The notes: generated by a model from the sequence alone, not told the origin. Positions 1 through 12,022 are shown, counted from the first letter of the stretch. The stretch is 64,000 nucleotides of DNA from Secundilactobacillus silagei JCM 19001 (GCF_002217945.1 NZ_BCMG01000004.1:186001-250000), one strand, 5' to 3'. A program made the numbers and translations.

Positions 1-1793
<1,793 letters not shown>

Positions 1794-1818
1794 ACTTGAG
1801 GAAGGATAGTGAGAGCTA

Positions 1819-2712
1819 ATGGCTGAATCAATGAGCGCTGTTCAACACCGCATTGCTTCAACAAAGAGTACACGTCAGATTACTTCAGCGATGCAAATGG
1901 TTCAGACTTCTAAGTTGAACCAGATTCAAAAAGCTGCTGTCGGTTACCAAGACTACGTCAGCAAAGTCAAAGCTGTTGTGATGCATCTGGCAAAATCTCA
2001 TCTATTAGATGATTCCTCGAGCGATTCGCAATCTGATCAGTCAGGTAAGACAGCATACTTAGTCATTACTTCTGACCGAGGGATGGTCGGCAGTTATAAC
2101 AGTAATGTTATCCGTGAAACCAACGAATTTATCGCTAAGCATAGCGGTGACAAGGACCATTTGATCCTTGCAGTTGGCGGAACCGGTGCTGATTTCTATA
2201 AGAAGCGCGGTGAAAACGTGGCCTACGAATATCGTGGTGTCAGCGATGTGCCGACTTTTAATGAAGTTAGACAAATTGTCAAAACCGTAACCTCAATGTA
2301 TGATAGTGGCGTTTTCAGTGAACTTTACGTTTGCTACAACCATTTCGTTAACCGAATCGTATCGCGGTTCCGTGGCGAAAAGATGTTGCCAGTCGACAGT
2401 GAAACACTGAGTGGTGATGAAGCTCAGGATACAAAGACTGAAACTTTATCAGCAACTTACGATATGGAACCTTCTGAGAAGGAAGTATTGAAGGTTGTGT
2501 TGCCACAGTATTCAGAAAGCCTCGTTTTCGGTGCGATCCTGGATGCTAAGACGTCTGAACACGCATCAAGTTCTAATGCTATGAAGTCGGCTTCAGATAA
2601 TGCTGACGACCTCATTGCTGATCTTGAATTGCGATATAATCGTGCTCGCCAAGCAGCAATTACGACTGAAATTACTGAAATTACTGGTGGGCAAGAGGCA
2701 TTGAATAATTAA
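1819..2712 (+). CDS. atpG: ATP synthase F1 subunit gamma
   Basis: This is the central rotor shaft of the F1Fo ATP synthase (297 aa). The two terminal helices that form the shaft are recognisable: the N-terminal helix with [19 protein letters not shown] and the C-terminal helix with [19 protein letters not shown]. The middle part is the less conserved Rossmann-like domain. An insertion rich in Asp/Ser/Glu around residues 55-75 (the [11 protein letters not shown] region) resembles the acidic insert common in lactobacilli. The start is ATG after GAGGAAGG. The gene is 25 bp downstream of atpA and 22 bp upstream of atpD. Confidence 0.97.
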   Translation: MAESMSAVQHRIASTKSTRQITSAMQMVQTSKLNQIQKAAVGYQDYVSKVKAVVMHLAKSHLLDDSSSDSQSDQSGKTAYLVITSDRGMVGSYNSNVIRETNEFIAKHSGDKDHLILAVGGTGADFYKKRGENVAYEYRGVSDVPTFNEVRQIVKTVTSMYDSGVFSELYVCYNHFVNRIVSRFRGEKMLPVDSETLSGDEAQDTKTETLSATYDMEPSEKEVLKVVLPQYSESLVFGAILDAKTSEHASSSNAMKSASDNADDLIADLELRYNRARQAAITTEITEITGGQEALNN

Positions 2713-2728
2713 TGACGGGAGGAATTAA

Positions 2729-4147
<1,419 letters not shown>

Positions 4148-4160
4148 GGAGGGGTTCTAA

Positions 4161-4589
4161 TTGGCTGATGATCAATCAGTTTTAACCGTTAGTATCGTAA
4201 CCCCCGATGGTAACGTCTATGATAACAAGGCAGCTAAGATGTTAGTCGTTAAGACGCAGCTTGGTGAACTTGGTATCATGGCCAACCACGTTCCTGTGAT
4301 TGCTTCGTTAGCATTTGATGAAGCACGTATCCAATCAGACAGTAGTGAGAATCCCGATGAAATTGCCATTAATGGCGGTTTCGTTGAATTCTCAGACAAT
4401 GTTGCAACCATTGTCGCTGACTCTGCGGAAAAACAAGGTGACATCGATGTTGATCGTGCTCAAAATGCCAAGAAGCGGGCTGAAGCTCGGATTCAAAAGG
4501 CACACGAAGCACATGATAAAGATGAACTTGCACGTGCAGAAGTTGCACTTCGGCGGGCGATCAATCGAATTAACGTTGCTGGCAAGTAA
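4161..4589 (+). CDS. atpC: ATP synthase F1 subunit epsilon
   Basis: This is the epsilon subunit (142 aa), which couples the gamma shaft to the c-ring and can inhibit ATP hydrolysis. The N-terminal beta-sandwich has the family segment GELGIMANHVPVIASL. The C-terminal two-helix hairpin is seen in the charged stretch AKKRAEARIQKAHEA. The start codon is TTG, chosen because AAGGAGGGG lies 6 bp upstream and the protein then begins exactly where family members do. It is the last gene of the operon, 13 bp after atpD, and is followed by an intrinsic terminator. Confidence 0.96.
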   Translation: MADDQSVLTVSIVTPDGNVYDNKAAKMLVVKTQLGELGIMANHVPVIASLAFDEARIQSDSSENPDEIAINGGFVEFSDNVATIVADSAEKQGDIDVDRAQNAKKRAEARIQKAHEAHDKDELARAEVALRRAINRINVAGK

Positions 4590-4602
4590 AATTGCAAGCG
4601 AG

Positions 4603-4636
4603 GACGCTATTCCATTTTATGGATAGCGTCTTTTTT
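4603..4636 (+). terminator. Intrinsic terminator of the atp operon
   Basis: GACGCTAT..CC pairs with GGATAGCGTC across a short loop, followed by six T. It lies 13 bp after the atpC stop codon. Confidence 0.9.
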
Positions 4637-4654
4637 GGGTTCTAAATGATGAGT

Positions 4655-4703
4655 AAAAGAGGTAGCCGGTTATCAGGAAATTGATAACCGACTACCTCTT
4701 TTA
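4655..4703. terminator. Bidirectional hairpin between atpC and the lipoyl operon
   Basis: AAAAGAGGTAG-CGGTTATCA pairs with TGATAACCG-CTACCTCTTTT around a six-base loop. A/T runs on both sides make it able to stop transcription in both directions. It can end the minus-strand lipoyl operon (whose last gene ends at 4858) and back up the atp terminator. About 150 bp remain between it and lplA in which I see no other feature. Confidence 0.75.
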
Positions 4704-4857
4704 TAAAACTAATGGTTTACTTAATTATTATCTAATGATTTATATTTACCGTTTAGGAATAATTTTAACCAGTAGTTTCAATAATCGTTTGAGTTTCAGT
4801 GCCTCACACGGGGAATCCGAATGGGGCCTCTTTTTTGAAAAATATTCCACAATCATA

Positions 4858-5841
4858 TTAAAATAATAACGCGGTGAGCTGCTGGGGCTGTAATCCCTTA
4901 ATCGGTGCTTGCTGCAGTTCACGTGTGATGATCGGGGCAACGACTGTTTCTTGATGAACTTGGCCAAGCAACGCGTGTTCAAAGTGCTGCAGGTCAAGGT
5001 TACTGAAGAAATCCCCGGTGAGCTTAAGGGCTGTGAACCGCTGTTGTTTGTCCAAGTTGAACGCGACACAGACGACACCGATCCCCGTTAAATAGCTTTT
5101 ATGAACGTAGTCAAATTGACGGGTATTAGCAGTCCAGACAGCGCTTTCATTAAACTTGTCAGTCGCAATTTGCTGCAGGTGAGTTTCTTCAGCTGCCGTT
5201 AGCTGACTAGTTTTGGCATGCGTGATTGTGATCAGGGCCTGCGTTAACTGTTCTTTAAACGTCGCAGCAGTCCAAGTGGGCTGCTGTTCGATCAGATTAA
5301 CCGTGCGCTGATGCACCGATTGGATGTGTTTAGCCCTTTGTTTCACTGGATCGATCTTCAGGGCCTGTGCCATCCAGTCCAGGTTGGCATTAAACAGCAG
5401 ACTGCCATGGTGCAGCCGGTAGCCGGTTGTGAGATATTGCGCGCTGCCAGAAACCTTGCGGCCGTCAACGACCAGATCATTGCGGCTGTCCATCTGCGCT
5501 TTGATGCCGATGCGGTTCAAGGCTTGCATGATCAGGTTCAAGCCAGATGAGAAGTCAATGGCGTTATTGTCGTTTGGTGTGATCAGGGTAAACTGGCAGC
5601 CACCCTGATCGCTGTAGATCGTACCGCCGCCAGACAGCCGTCTGACTGCTGCAATGTGATGTGCCGCTATAAACGGGCGGTTAAGTTCGTTTTCAGCAGT
5701 TTGATACTTACCTAGCATGACGGTCGGTGTCGTTGACCACAACATTAAAACCGGTTCAGAAGGCCGCTTTTCGGTCATTAAATAGTATTCTAAAGCGAAG
5801 TTGTGACGGACATCAAGACTGTCTACAGGTAAATAGATCAT
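4858..5841 (-). CDS. lplA: Lipoate-protein ligase A
   Basis: This enzyme activates lipoate (or octanoate) with ATP and attaches it to the lysine of lipoyl-domain proteins. The 327-aa length gives the catalytic domain plus a C-terminal accessory domain, as in Bacillus LplJ. Visible motifs are RRLSGGGTIYSD at residues 67-78 (ligand-loop motif), NDLVVDGRKVSGSAQ with the invariant lysine at residue 129, and LHHGSLLF at 143-150. It resembles the ligase class more than the LipM/LipL transferases, because RRLSGGG replaces RRPTGGR and the accessory domain is present. Its ATG overlaps the lipA stop by 4 bp (ATGA), so the two are translationally coupled. Substrates in this cell are inferred; candidates in the window are the lipoyl-domain protein at 6759-7007 and the GcvH-like protein at 12023-12325. 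Confidence 0.93.
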   Translation of the reverse strand: MIYLPVDSLDVRHNFALEYYLMTEKRPSEPVLMLWSTTPTVMLGKYQTAENELNRPFIAAHHIAAVRRLSGGGTIYSDQGGCQFTLITPNDNNAIDFSSGLNLIMQALNRIGIKAQMDSRNDLVVDGRKVSGSAQYLTTGYRLHHGSLLFNANLDWMAQALKIDPVKQRAKHIQSVHQRTVNLIEQQPTWTAATFKEQLTQALITITHAKTSQLTAAEETHLQQIATDKFNESAVWTANTRQFDYVHKSYLTGIGVVCVAFNLDKQQRFTALKLTGDFFSNLDLQHFEHALLGQVHQETVVAPIITRELQQAPIKGLQPQQLTALLF

Positions 5842-6746
5842 TTGTTTTCCACCGCTTCAAGTTCTTCCTTAGCTTTGTAAGAGCTCCGGACAAGTGGTGA
5901 GCTGGCAACGAATTTAAAGCCACGCTTCATTGCTTGCTTGTAGTATTCCTGATAGCGTGACATTGGGACCCATTCGCGCAGGGTGTAGTTCTTTGGACCT
6001 GGCTGGACGTATTGGCCAATGGTTAAGAAGTCAACGTCAATGGCCCGTAGATCATCCATTAACTGGTAGACTTCTTCATCTTTTTCGCCCAGACCAAGCA
6101 TGATACCGGTCTTGACGTACATGTTCTTTGGTGCGTGTTTCTTGACGTAATCCAAAACGTGTAATGACGTATCATAGGTAGCCCGGTTACGGACCAGCGG
6201 GGTGACTCGACGAACGGTTTCCATGTTGTGGTTAAACACATCGGGACCAGCTGCAATCACCTTATCAAGGCAGTCTTCACGGCCTTGGAAATCAGGTGTG
6301 AGCACTTCAATCGTGGTCTTAGGATTCAGCTTCTTAATGGCGTGAATCGTACGCACGAATTGGTCAGCGCCTAAGTCTGGCAGGTCATCGCGGTCAACAC
6401 TGGTGACGACCACGTGAGTTAAACCAAGCTTCTTAGTTGCTTGGGCGACCCGCAGCGGTTCTAGCAGGTCAACGTCCTTGGGATGACCGTGGGGAATGTC
6501 ACAAAAGCGGCAAGCACGGGTACAGTTAGGTCCTAAGATAATGAAGGAAGCTGAACCGCTGCCGAAACATTCACCTAGGTTAGGGCAGTTGGCTTCAGCA
6601 CAGACCGTGTTGAGCTTTAACCCCTTAAGTAGGTCAGTCATTTTATCAACTTTTTTTTGATCGTAAGTAACCTTTAACCAGCTTGGTTTTGCTGGTGCTT
6701 TTGCTGGTGCTTTGGTTGGAGCACTTGTTTGATGATTTGTTGTCAT
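5838..6746 (-). CDS. lipA: Lipoyl synthase (radical SAM)
   Basis: LipA inserts two sulfurs into a protein-bound octanoyl chain to make lipoyl groups. All cluster ligands are present in this 302-aa protein. The auxiliary [4Fe-4S] cluster cysteines are C49, C54 and C60 (CX4CX5C), with the C-terminal serine ligand in R287-S-S-Y290. The radical-SAM cysteines are C75, C79 and C82 (CX3CX2C). The first 20 residues are low-complexity Ala/Pro/Lys repeats (APAK units) ahead of the usual PSWLK start of the fold. It lies 12 bp after the lipoyl-domain gene and overlaps lplA. No octanoyltransferase (LipB/LipM) is in the window, so the octanoyl donor step must be elsewhere, or lplA uses free octanoate (inference). 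Confidence 0.95.
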   Translation of the reverse strand: MTTNHQTSAPTKAPAKAPAKPSWLKVTYDQKKVDKMTDLLKGLKLNTVCAEANCPNLGECFGSGSASFIILGPNCTRACRFCDIPHGHPKDVDLLEPLRVAQATKKLGLTHVVVTSVDRDDLPDLGADQFVRTIHAIKKLNPKTTIEVLTPDFQGREDCLDKVIAAGPDVFNHNMETVRRVTPLVRNRATYDTSLHVLDYVKKHAPKNMYVKTGIMLGLGEKDEEVYQLMDDLRAIDVDFLTIGQYVQPGPKNYTLREWVPMSRYQEYYKQAMKRGFKFVASSPLVRSSYKAKEELEAVENK

Positions 6747-6758
6747 TTTTATATCCTC

Positions 6759-6998
6759 CTAAGCGACTTCAATAGTAGCCACTAGATCGCCGACTTTAGT
6801 GGTATCGCCGGTTGCTACTTTTTGGGCTTTTAAGGTGCCGTCTTCTTGGCTTTCAACCTGGCTGATCGCCTTTTCGGTCTCGACCTCAAACAAAACATCA
6901 CCCGTTTTAACTGAGTCACCGGGCTGTTTGTCCCACTTGCCGAAAAAGTACTGATCGGATTTAGGACTTAGCTTTGGCATATGAACTTCTTTAATCAA
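6759..6998 (-). CDS. Free-standing lipoyl-domain carrier protein
   Basis: This is a single biotinyl/lipoyl domain without any catalytic domain. It looks like the N-terminal domain of a 2-oxoacid dehydrogenase E2: it begins MPKLS, has GKWDKQPGDSVKTGDVL, and carries the modified-lysine hairpin VETEKAISQVES. The expected lipoylated lysine is K43 in this numbering. I chose the TTG at 6998 (79 aa) because GGAG ends 9 bp upstream. The ATG at 7007 (82 aa) abuts the GGAG with no spacer. A third option is the ATG at 6980. It is the first gene of the lipA-lplA operon, which strongly suggests it is a lipoyl acceptor or relay for these enzymes. Its final partner enzyme is unknown from this window. Confidence 0.85.
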   Translation of the reverse strand: MIKEVHMPKLSPKSDQYFFGKWDKQPGDSVKTGDVLFEVETEKAISQVESQEDGTLKAQKVATGDTTKVGDLVATIEVA

Positions 6999-7089
6999 AA
7001 TAATCATCTCCGTGATTGAATGATTTAACTTAACAAATTCAGACTAACATCAATCAATCAGATTGTGAAACTCAGCGAATATTCTTACT

Positions 7090-7103
7090 AGTTAGCGCTT
7101 ACA
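7090..7103. promoter_or_regulatory. cre-like site (CcpA operator) upstream of lipoyl operon
   Basis: Read on the minus strand the site is TGTAAGCGCTAACT, which matches the catabolite-responsive consensus TGWNANCGNTNWCA at all but the last position. On the plus strand, AGTTAGCGCTTACA misses only the first. It lies about 90 bp upstream of the lipoyl-domain gene start, where CcpA could repress or activate the operon. Binding is inferred from sequence only. Confidence 0.6.
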
Positions 7104-7406
7104 AACACTTATATGAAGCAACTTAAGGGCTTTAGTATCGGTTTTAAAAGGAATATTTCATTTAATCTAAAAATAGGTTAAAACATATTCCACATTGAAT
7201 ATTTTAAAATCAGAAAAATGAATTAATAGTGTACAATTAAATGTGAAAAAATGAACTTTAAAAATAGTGGTAAATCTGGGACTTTTATTACATATCAATT
7301 AAGTTAATAGTTATAATCACTATAATTAAAATATGGACACTCTAAACTGGAATCAGCGGAAAGTGATTGCTTTGTAAAACGTAATATTACAAATGCAATA
7401 GAACAG

Positions 7407-7435
7407 GGGACAGCGTGCATGAAATATGCTATATT
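7407..7435 (+). promoter_or_regulatory. Promoter for DUF1146-murA
   Basis: -35 GGGACA, 17-bp spacer, and an extended -10 TGcTATATT, ending 30 bp before the DUF1146 start codon. Confidence 0.6.
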
Positions 7436-7465
7436 TTAGGGGTAATGCAGAAAGGAAAGTGAACC

Positions 7466-7696
7466 ATGCAGACAATCGGTGCTCAGGCTCTGATGACGTT
7501 GATCAGTCATTTTGTTTTTATTTTCGTGGCCTTTTGGAGTATTCAAAAACTACACATTGAAAATGTGATGCGGCTATACCCGAACCAAGCGCGGGTACTG
7601 ATCGTTTTGCTGTCGGTAACAGTAGGCTATACCTGCAGCGAATTTTTCTTGAACTTTATAGATAATGTCAGAAATTTAATTTTTCTTGTTAAATAA
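7466..7696 (+). CDS. DUF1146 (YwzB-type) membrane protein
   Basis: This is a small protein of 76 aa with two predicted membrane helices (about residues 5-25 and 43-68) separated by a short basic loop (RLYPNQARV). Sequence pattern and position match the DUF1146/YwzB family, which sits between the ATP synthase operon and murA in Bacillus and lactobacilli. Function is not established. It has its own promoter and a GAAAGGAAAG Shine-Dalgarno. It is followed after 27 bp by murA, so the two are probably co-transcribed. Confidence 0.85.
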   Translation: MQTIGAQALMTLISHFVFIFVAFWSIQKLHIENVMRLYPNQARVLIVLLSVTVGYTCSEFFLNFIDNVRNLIFLVK

Positions 7697-7723
7697 TCAA
7701 TGCAGATCGTGGAGGGAATTTAT

Positions 7724-9028
7724 TTGGAAAAGATTATTGTACATGGCGGCCGTGAATTATCGGGAACTGTACATATTGAAGGCGCAAAGAACGCTGTGTT
7801 GCCAATCCTGGCAGCATCGATCTTGGCTGAACATGATGATATGGTTCTAACCAATGTCCCAATTTTATCCGACGTCTATACCATGAATAACGTTTTAAAG
7901 TTTTTAAATATAGATGTAGACTTTGATGAACAAACCAATACGGTGCGTTTAAACGCTGCTAAAAAATTATCAACTCAGGCACCCTTTGAATACGTGTCAA
8001 AGATGCGTGCCTCAATCGTCGTTATGGGGCCGCTACTGGCCCGTTATGGCCATGCCAAAGTAGCCATGCCCGGTGGCTGCGCAATTGGTTCGCGACCAGT
8101 TGATTTGCACCTCAAGGGGTTTGAAGCACTTGGTGCCAGCATTGACCAGCACGACGGCTACATTGAAGCCACTGCTGATCGACTAGTTGGTGCGAATATC
8201 TACCTTGATTTCCCAAGTGTTGGTGCCACCCAAAACATTATGATGGCCGCTACCTTGGCTGAGGGGACGACAACGATTGAAAACGTTGCCCGCGAACCCG
8301 AAATCGTGGATCTGGCTAACGTCTTGAACAAGATGGGTGCCAAAGTACGGGGCGCCGGTACCGAAACCATTCGGGTCGAAGGGGTTACCAGCATGCACGG
8401 GACTGAACACTACGTTGTCCAAGACCGGATCGAAGCTGGTACCTTTATGGTTGCTGCGGCGTTAACTCATGGCAACGTGCTAGTGAAAAACGCCATTGCT
8501 GAACACAACAAGCCGTTGATCTCCAAGCTAGAAGAAATGGGTGTTACCGTTTTAGTTGAAGATGACGGCGTTCGCGTGATTGGCCCTGAAACCTTAAAGC
8601 CAACTAACGTGAAGACGTTACCGCATCCCGGATTTCCAACGGATATGCAGCCGCAAATGACCGTTTTGCAGCTGTGTGCGCAAGGAACCAGTACGTTAAC
8701 TGAAACAGTGTTTGAAAACCGGTTCATGCACCTAGAAGAACTGCGGCGGATGAACGCTAAGTTTAAGGTTGAGGGCCGCACCGTTGCGTTATACGGGCCA
8801 ACTAACTTTAACGGGGCGGAAGTTGCCGCAACTGATCTGCGGGCCGCTGCTGCTTTAGTACTAGCCGGGTTAGTCGCTAATGGCTATACACAAGTGACGA
8901 ACTTGCAGTATCTGGATCGCGGGTACTATGACTTCCACTTGAAGCTCAGAGCGTTAGGCGCTGAGATCGAACGGGTCAAAGTACCAGATCAAGAAGAGAT
9001 TGTTTTAAAGACGAAAACTAACGATTAA
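7724..9028 (+). CDS. murA: UDP-N-acetylglucosamine 1-carboxyvinyltransferase
   Basis: MurA catalyses the first committed step of peptidoglycan synthesis, transfer of enolpyruvate from PEP to UDP-GlcNAc in the cytoplasm. The protein is 434 aa. EGAKNAVLP near the N-terminus holds the UDP-GlcNAc-binding lysine and asparagine. The PEP-reactive cysteine is in [12 protein letters not shown] (C119), so the active site is of the fosfomycin-sensitive type. The start is TTG at 7724: GGAGGG lies 7-8 bp upstream and the protein begins MEKIIVHGG like its relatives. An in-frame ATG at 7700 would add eight residues that include the ribosome-binding site and is unlikely. A terminator follows directly. Confidence 0.95.
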   Translation: MEKIIVHGGRELSGTVHIEGAKNAVLPILAASILAEHDDMVLTNVPILSDVYTMNNVLKFLNIDVDFDEQTNTVRLNAAKKLSTQAPFEYVSKMRASIVVMGPLLARYGHAKVAMPGGCAIGSRPVDLHLKGFEALGASIDQHDGYIEATADRLVGANIYLDFPSVGATQNIMMAATLAEGTTTIENVAREPEIVDLANVLNKMGAKVRGAGTETIRVEGVTSMHGTEHYVVQDRIEAGTFMVAAALTHGNVLVKNAIAEHNKPLISKLEEMGVTVLVEDDGVRVIGPETLKPTNVKTLPHPGFPTDMQPQMTVLQLCAQGTSTLTETVFENRFMHLEELRRMNAKFKVEGRTVALYGPTNFNGAEVAATDLRAAAALVLAGLVANGYTQVTNLQYLDRGYYDFHLKLRALGAEIERVKVPDQEEIVLKTKTND

Positions 9029-9038
9029 TGTGTTACCA

Positions 9039-9076
9039 AAAGTTCGGAACGGTCTTGCCGGTCTGAACTTTTTTTT
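9039..9076 (+). terminator. Terminator after murA
   Basis: AAGTTC..CGG pairs with CCGGTCTGAACTT around TCTTG and is followed by eight T. Confidence 0.88.
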
Positions 9077-9100
9077 GCTCACCCCATCTTAGTATGGGTA

Positions 9101-9109
9101 TGCTATAAT
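9101..9109 (+). promoter_or_regulatory. Extended -10 promoter of mbl operon
   Basis: TGcTATAAT lies 39 bp upstream of the mbl start. No good -35 is found at 17 bp, which an extended -10 can tolerate. Confidence 0.6.
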
Positions 9110-9148
9110 TAACGGTTGAGATAATAAGTTCAGGAGGAATTATACAGA

Positions 9149-10153
9149 ATGGCAAAAGATATTGGTATTGACCTTGGTACCGCCAACGTTCTGATTTACG
9201 CAGTTGGTAAGGGCATCGTTTTAAACGAACCTTCAGTTGTGGCGGTCGACACAAAGTCAAATCAAGTTTTAGCAGTGGGCTCTGAAGCCTACCGCATGGT
9301 GGGACGTACCCCCAGCAACATTCGGGCGATCCGGCCATTAAAGGATGGTGTGATCTCTGACTTTGACGTCACTGAATCCATGCTGTCGTATTTTATTAGT
9401 AAATTAAACGTGAAGGGCTTTTTGGCAAAGCCCAACATTATGATCTGTGCGCCTACCAACATTACCGAAATCGAACGCCGGGCAATCATTCAAGCTGCTG
9501 AAAAATCGGGCGGCGGCAAGGTTTATTTGGAAGAAGAACCTAAAGTTGCCGCTGTCGGTGCCGGCATGGACATCTTTAAGCCCCAGGGTAACATGGTGAT
9601 CGATATTGGTGGTGGGACCAGTGATATTGCGGTCCTTTCATTGGGCGACATTGTGGCCAGCAAGTCGATTCGCGTTGCCGGTGATGAGTTAAACGTCAAT
9701 ATTATCAACTTCTTAAAGACAAAGCACAATCTGCAAGTGGGTGAACGAACCGCTGAATCAATTAAGATCAAGATCGGTTCCGCTTATCCGGATGAAGATT
9801 TCAATGAATCCTTAGAGGTTCGTGGCCGTGACGCTGTTTCTGGGATGCCGCGTTCAATCGAAATTACGTCAAAGGATATTTATCCAGCTATCAGCAGCGT
9901 CATGACGCAGATCGTCCACGCTGCTAAGGAAGTTTTGGAGATCGTACCGCCAGAATTGGCTGCTGATATTATCGACCGCGGGATCATGCTGACCGGTGGT
10001 GGTGCCTTGCTGCACGGCGTTGATAAGCTCTTGATCGAACAGCTCAAAGTACCCGTAGTGATCTCTGAAAATCCACTGGATAATGTGGCTAAGGGTGCCG
10101 GTATTTTGCTTGAACACATGGGTGCAACGACCAAGAAACACGGCCGTAGATAG
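9149..10153 (+). CDS. mbl: MreB-like actin homologue Mbl
   Basis: This is a cytoskeletal ATPase (334 aa) that guides lateral cell-wall synthesis under the membrane. Actin-fold motifs are visible: phosphate-1 [12 protein letters not shown], phosphate-2 [13 protein letters not shown], and the adenosine motif around [11 protein letters not shown]. The N-terminal half ([13 protein letters not shown], the [10 protein letters not shown] region, [15 protein letters not shown]) matches Mbl more closely than MreB. It is paired with murA and yidD in the order seen in lactobacilli. A second paralogue, mreB, lies at 40989-41993. The ATG is preceded by CAGGAGG. Confidence 0.92.
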   Translation: MAKDIGIDLGTANVLIYAVGKGIVLNEPSVVAVDTKSNQVLAVGSEAYRMVGRTPSNIRAIRPLKDGVISDFDVTESMLSYFISKLNVKGFLAKPNIMICAPTNITEIERRAIIQAAEKSGGGKVYLEEEPKVAAVGAGMDIFKPQGNMVIDIGGGTSDIAVLSLGDIVASKSIRVAGDELNVNIINFLKTKHNLQVGERTAESIKIKIGSAYPDEDFNESLEVRGRDAVSGMPRSIEITSKDIYPAISSVMTQIVHAAKEVLEIVPPELAADIIDRGIMLTGGGALLHGVDKLLIEQLKVPVVISENPLDNVAKGAGILLEHMGATTKKHGRR

Positions 10154-10161
10154 GAGTCGCT

Positions 10162-10437
10162 TTGAAACGGTTATTGATGATGCTCGTGCGCGGCTATCAG
10201 CGCTTTATTTCCCCGTTATTTCCGCCCACCTGCCGTTACTCACCAACCTGTTCAGCCTACACCCTAAAAGCACTGCAAAAACACGGTGCGATCAAGGGGA
10301 CGCTGATGGGGGCAGCCCGCATTTTACGCTGCAATCCGTTTGTTCACGGCGGCTACGATCCGGTACCGGATCATTTCAGCCTAAGACGCAATAAGAAGGC
10401 TGAAATGGCCTATCTCAAAGAGATGAACTTAAAATAA
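10162..10437 (+). CDS. yidD: Membrane protein insertion efficiency factor YidD
   Basis: This is a 91-aa protein with the three-cysteine YidD core: an amphipathic N-terminus ([17 protein letters not shown]), [10 protein letters not shown] and [14 protein letters not shown]. In other bacteria YidD assists YidC-dependent insertion of membrane proteins (family knowledge). The start is TTG at 10162, 8 bp after the mbl stop, with TAGGAG overlapping the end of mbl, so it is translationally linked to mbl. The length is normal. Confidence 0.93.
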   Translation: MKRLLMMLVRGYQRFISPLFPPTCRYSPTCSAYTLKALQKHGAIKGTLMGAARILRCNPFVHGGYDPVPDHFSLRRNKKAEMAYLKEMNLK

Positions 10438-10457
10438 AATCGTAAAAGGAGTAACTC

Positions 10458-10679
10458 ATGTCTAAAAAGAAACAACCAGTCGGTGTGGCAATCGACGATG
10501 TGACCATCAAGGGTGTTGATGGCCTGCAGCTATCCATTAATGATGAAGTGATCGGCACTGTAATGCCACTGGAAAAGGGCTCTTTTGAAGCTCAGATCGG
10601 CGCTGATCGGCCCATTAAAGTGAAGACGCAAGATGAAGCAATCGAATATTTGATTCAAACCTATAATTTACATCATTGA
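10458..10679 (+). CDS. DUF2969 family protein
   Basis: This is a small acidic cytoplasmic protein of 73 aa with no membrane helix or signal. The sequence (start MSKKKQPVGVAI, then a beta-rich segment ending in a short helix EAIEYLIQTYNLH) fits DUF2969, a family known almost only from Lactobacillales and found between yidD and rodA. The function is unknown. It is 20 bp downstream of yidD with a good AAAAGGAG site, so it is part of the mbl-yidD operon. Confidence 0.85.
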   Translation: MSKKKQPVGVAIDDVTIKGVDGLQLSINDEVIGTVMPLEKGSFEAQIGADRPIKVKTQDEAIEYLIQTYNLHH

Positions 10680-10734
10680 TTTCTGCTCGCGATGTCTAAG
10701 ACCTAAAAAAACGGTTAAGGATAACAGATTTTTA

Positions 10735-10763
10735 TCGAGATGGCGTTCAAGACCGTCTATAAT
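10735..10763 (+). promoter_or_regulatory. Promoter of rodA
   Basis: -35 TCGAGA, 17-bp spacer, -10 TATAAT; 30 bp upstream of the rodA ATG. It lies in the 114-bp gap after the DUF2969 gene, so rodA can be transcribed independently. Confidence 0.65.
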
Positions 10764-10793
10764 AAACGCGTGAGTGAGAGGAGGATATGATGC

Positions 10794-11993
10794 ATGAATG
10801 AGCGTCGCGAAGAAGAAGATTCGGATTCACGAATCGACTATGGCGTTATTTTTTGCGTGCTGATGCTGGCATTGATCGGACTAGCTTCGATCTATGTCGC
10901 AGCGACTCATGATTCTAGTGCGACCGGTGTGACTTCTGCCTTAGTTTCTCAAGTTATCTGGTACGTCATTGGGACGGTTGCCGTTGTGATCATCATGCAA
11001 TTTGATTCGGAACAATTATGGAAAGTGGCACCGTTAGCCTATTGGCTAGGAATTTTACTCTTGGCAGGTGTGCTGGTGTTTTATAGCCGTTCGTACGCTG
11101 CTTCTACCGGTGCGAAATCGTGGTTCGCAATTGGGCCGTTGACTTTTCAGCCGTCAGAAGTGATGAAGCCAGCGTTTATTCTAATGTTAGCGCGGGTTGC
11201 CAGTGACCATAATCATAAATATTATGAGCATACCACGCATTCAGACTGGTTATTGCTGGGTAAAATGGTTGCCTGGTTATTACCGATCATGGTGTTGCTA
11301 AAATTACAAAATGACTTTGGGACCATGCTGGTGTTTATTGCCATTGTCGCTGGGGTGGCACTGGTTGCCGGAATCACCTGGCGCATTATCGTACCCGTTG
11401 CAGCTGCTTTAGCTGGTGTTGGTGGCGGTGCTTTGGCACTGGTCGCAACCAGTACTGGACGAACAATATTAAGTCACTTAGGCTTTGCATCGTATCAATT
11501 TTCACGGATCGATACCTGGCTGAATCCTGCCAGCAATACTTCTGATCAAGGCTATCAATTGTGGCAAAGTATGAAAGCCATCGGTTCTGGCGGTGTCTTT
11601 GGAACTGGGTTTGACGTTTCCAGAGTCTATGTCCCCGTACGTGAATCCGATATGATCTTTTCAGTGATCGGTGAGAACTTCGGTTTCATTGGCAGTTTGA
11701 TCTTAATTTTGCTCTATTTCATGTTGATCTACCAAATGATCCGGGTCACCTTTGATACTAAAAACGTCTTTTACGCCTATATTTCCACTGGTGTCATCAT
11801 GATGATCCTGTTCCATACCTTTGAAAATATTGGGATGAGTATTGGCTTACTGCCACTGACTGGGATTCCTTTACCATTCGTTAGTCAAGGTGGTTCCGCA
11901 TTGATTGGGAATATGATAGGGATTGGCTTAATCATGTCAATGCGGTATCATAATAAGAGTTACATGTTTAGTCGTAACGAGAATTTTGAATAG
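10794..11993 (+). CDS. rodA: SEDS peptidoglycan glycosyltransferase RodA
   Basis: This is an integral membrane protein of 399 aa with about ten hydrophobic segments. RodA polymerises glycan strands from lipid II for side-wall elongation. SEDS signatures are present: IGPLTFQPSEVMKPAFI (about residues 116-132), RIDTWLNPASN with GYQLWQSMKAIGSGG, and VPVRESDMIFSVIGENFG. It groups with rodA rather than ftsW by position next to mbl/yidD and by the RESDMIF loop. The N-terminus carries a short acidic/basic cytosolic tail (ERREEEDSDS). The ATG has AGGAGG 9 bp upstream. Confidence 0.92.
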   Translation: MNERREEEDSDSRIDYGVIFCVLMLALIGLASIYVAATHDSSATGVTSALVSQVIWYVIGTVAVVIIMQFDSEQLWKVAPLAYWLGILLLAGVLVFYSRSYAASTGAKSWFAIGPLTFQPSEVMKPAFILMLARVASDHNHKYYEHTTHSDWLLLGKMVAWLLPIMVLLKLQNDFGTMLVFIAIVAGVALVAGITWRIIVPVAAALAGVGGGALALVATSTGRTILSHLGFASYQFSRIDTWLNPASNTSDQGYQLWQSMKAIGSGGVFGTGFDVSRVYVPVRESDMIFSVIGENFGFIGSLILILLYFMLIYQMIRVTFDTKNVFYAYISTGVIMMILFHTFENIGMSIGLLPLTGIPLPFVSQGGSALIGNMIGIGLIMSMRYHNKSYMFSRNENFE

Positions 11994-12022
11994 TTTCAAA
12001 ATAATTGGTTTGAGGTGAAAAT

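Larger units (their letters stand above)
7008..7465. other. AT-rich divergent intergenic region
   Basis: This is a 458-bp gene-free stretch between the leftward lipoyl operon and the rightward DUF1146-murA genes. It holds a cre-like palindrome (7090-7103) on the lipoyl side and a promoter (7407-7435) on the murA side. The central part, about 7130-7390, is very AT-rich and has no open frame or clear hairpin that I can defend. Confidence 0.6.

Noticed and set aside
4681-4866. Short plus-strand open frame between atpC and lplA
   Set aside because: It begins inside a terminator hairpin, is AT-driven and resembles nothing; no ribosome-binding site.
9033-9338. Minus-strand open frame opposite the start of mbl
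   Set aside because: It is antisense to a terminator and a core gene, and has no similarity to a known protein.
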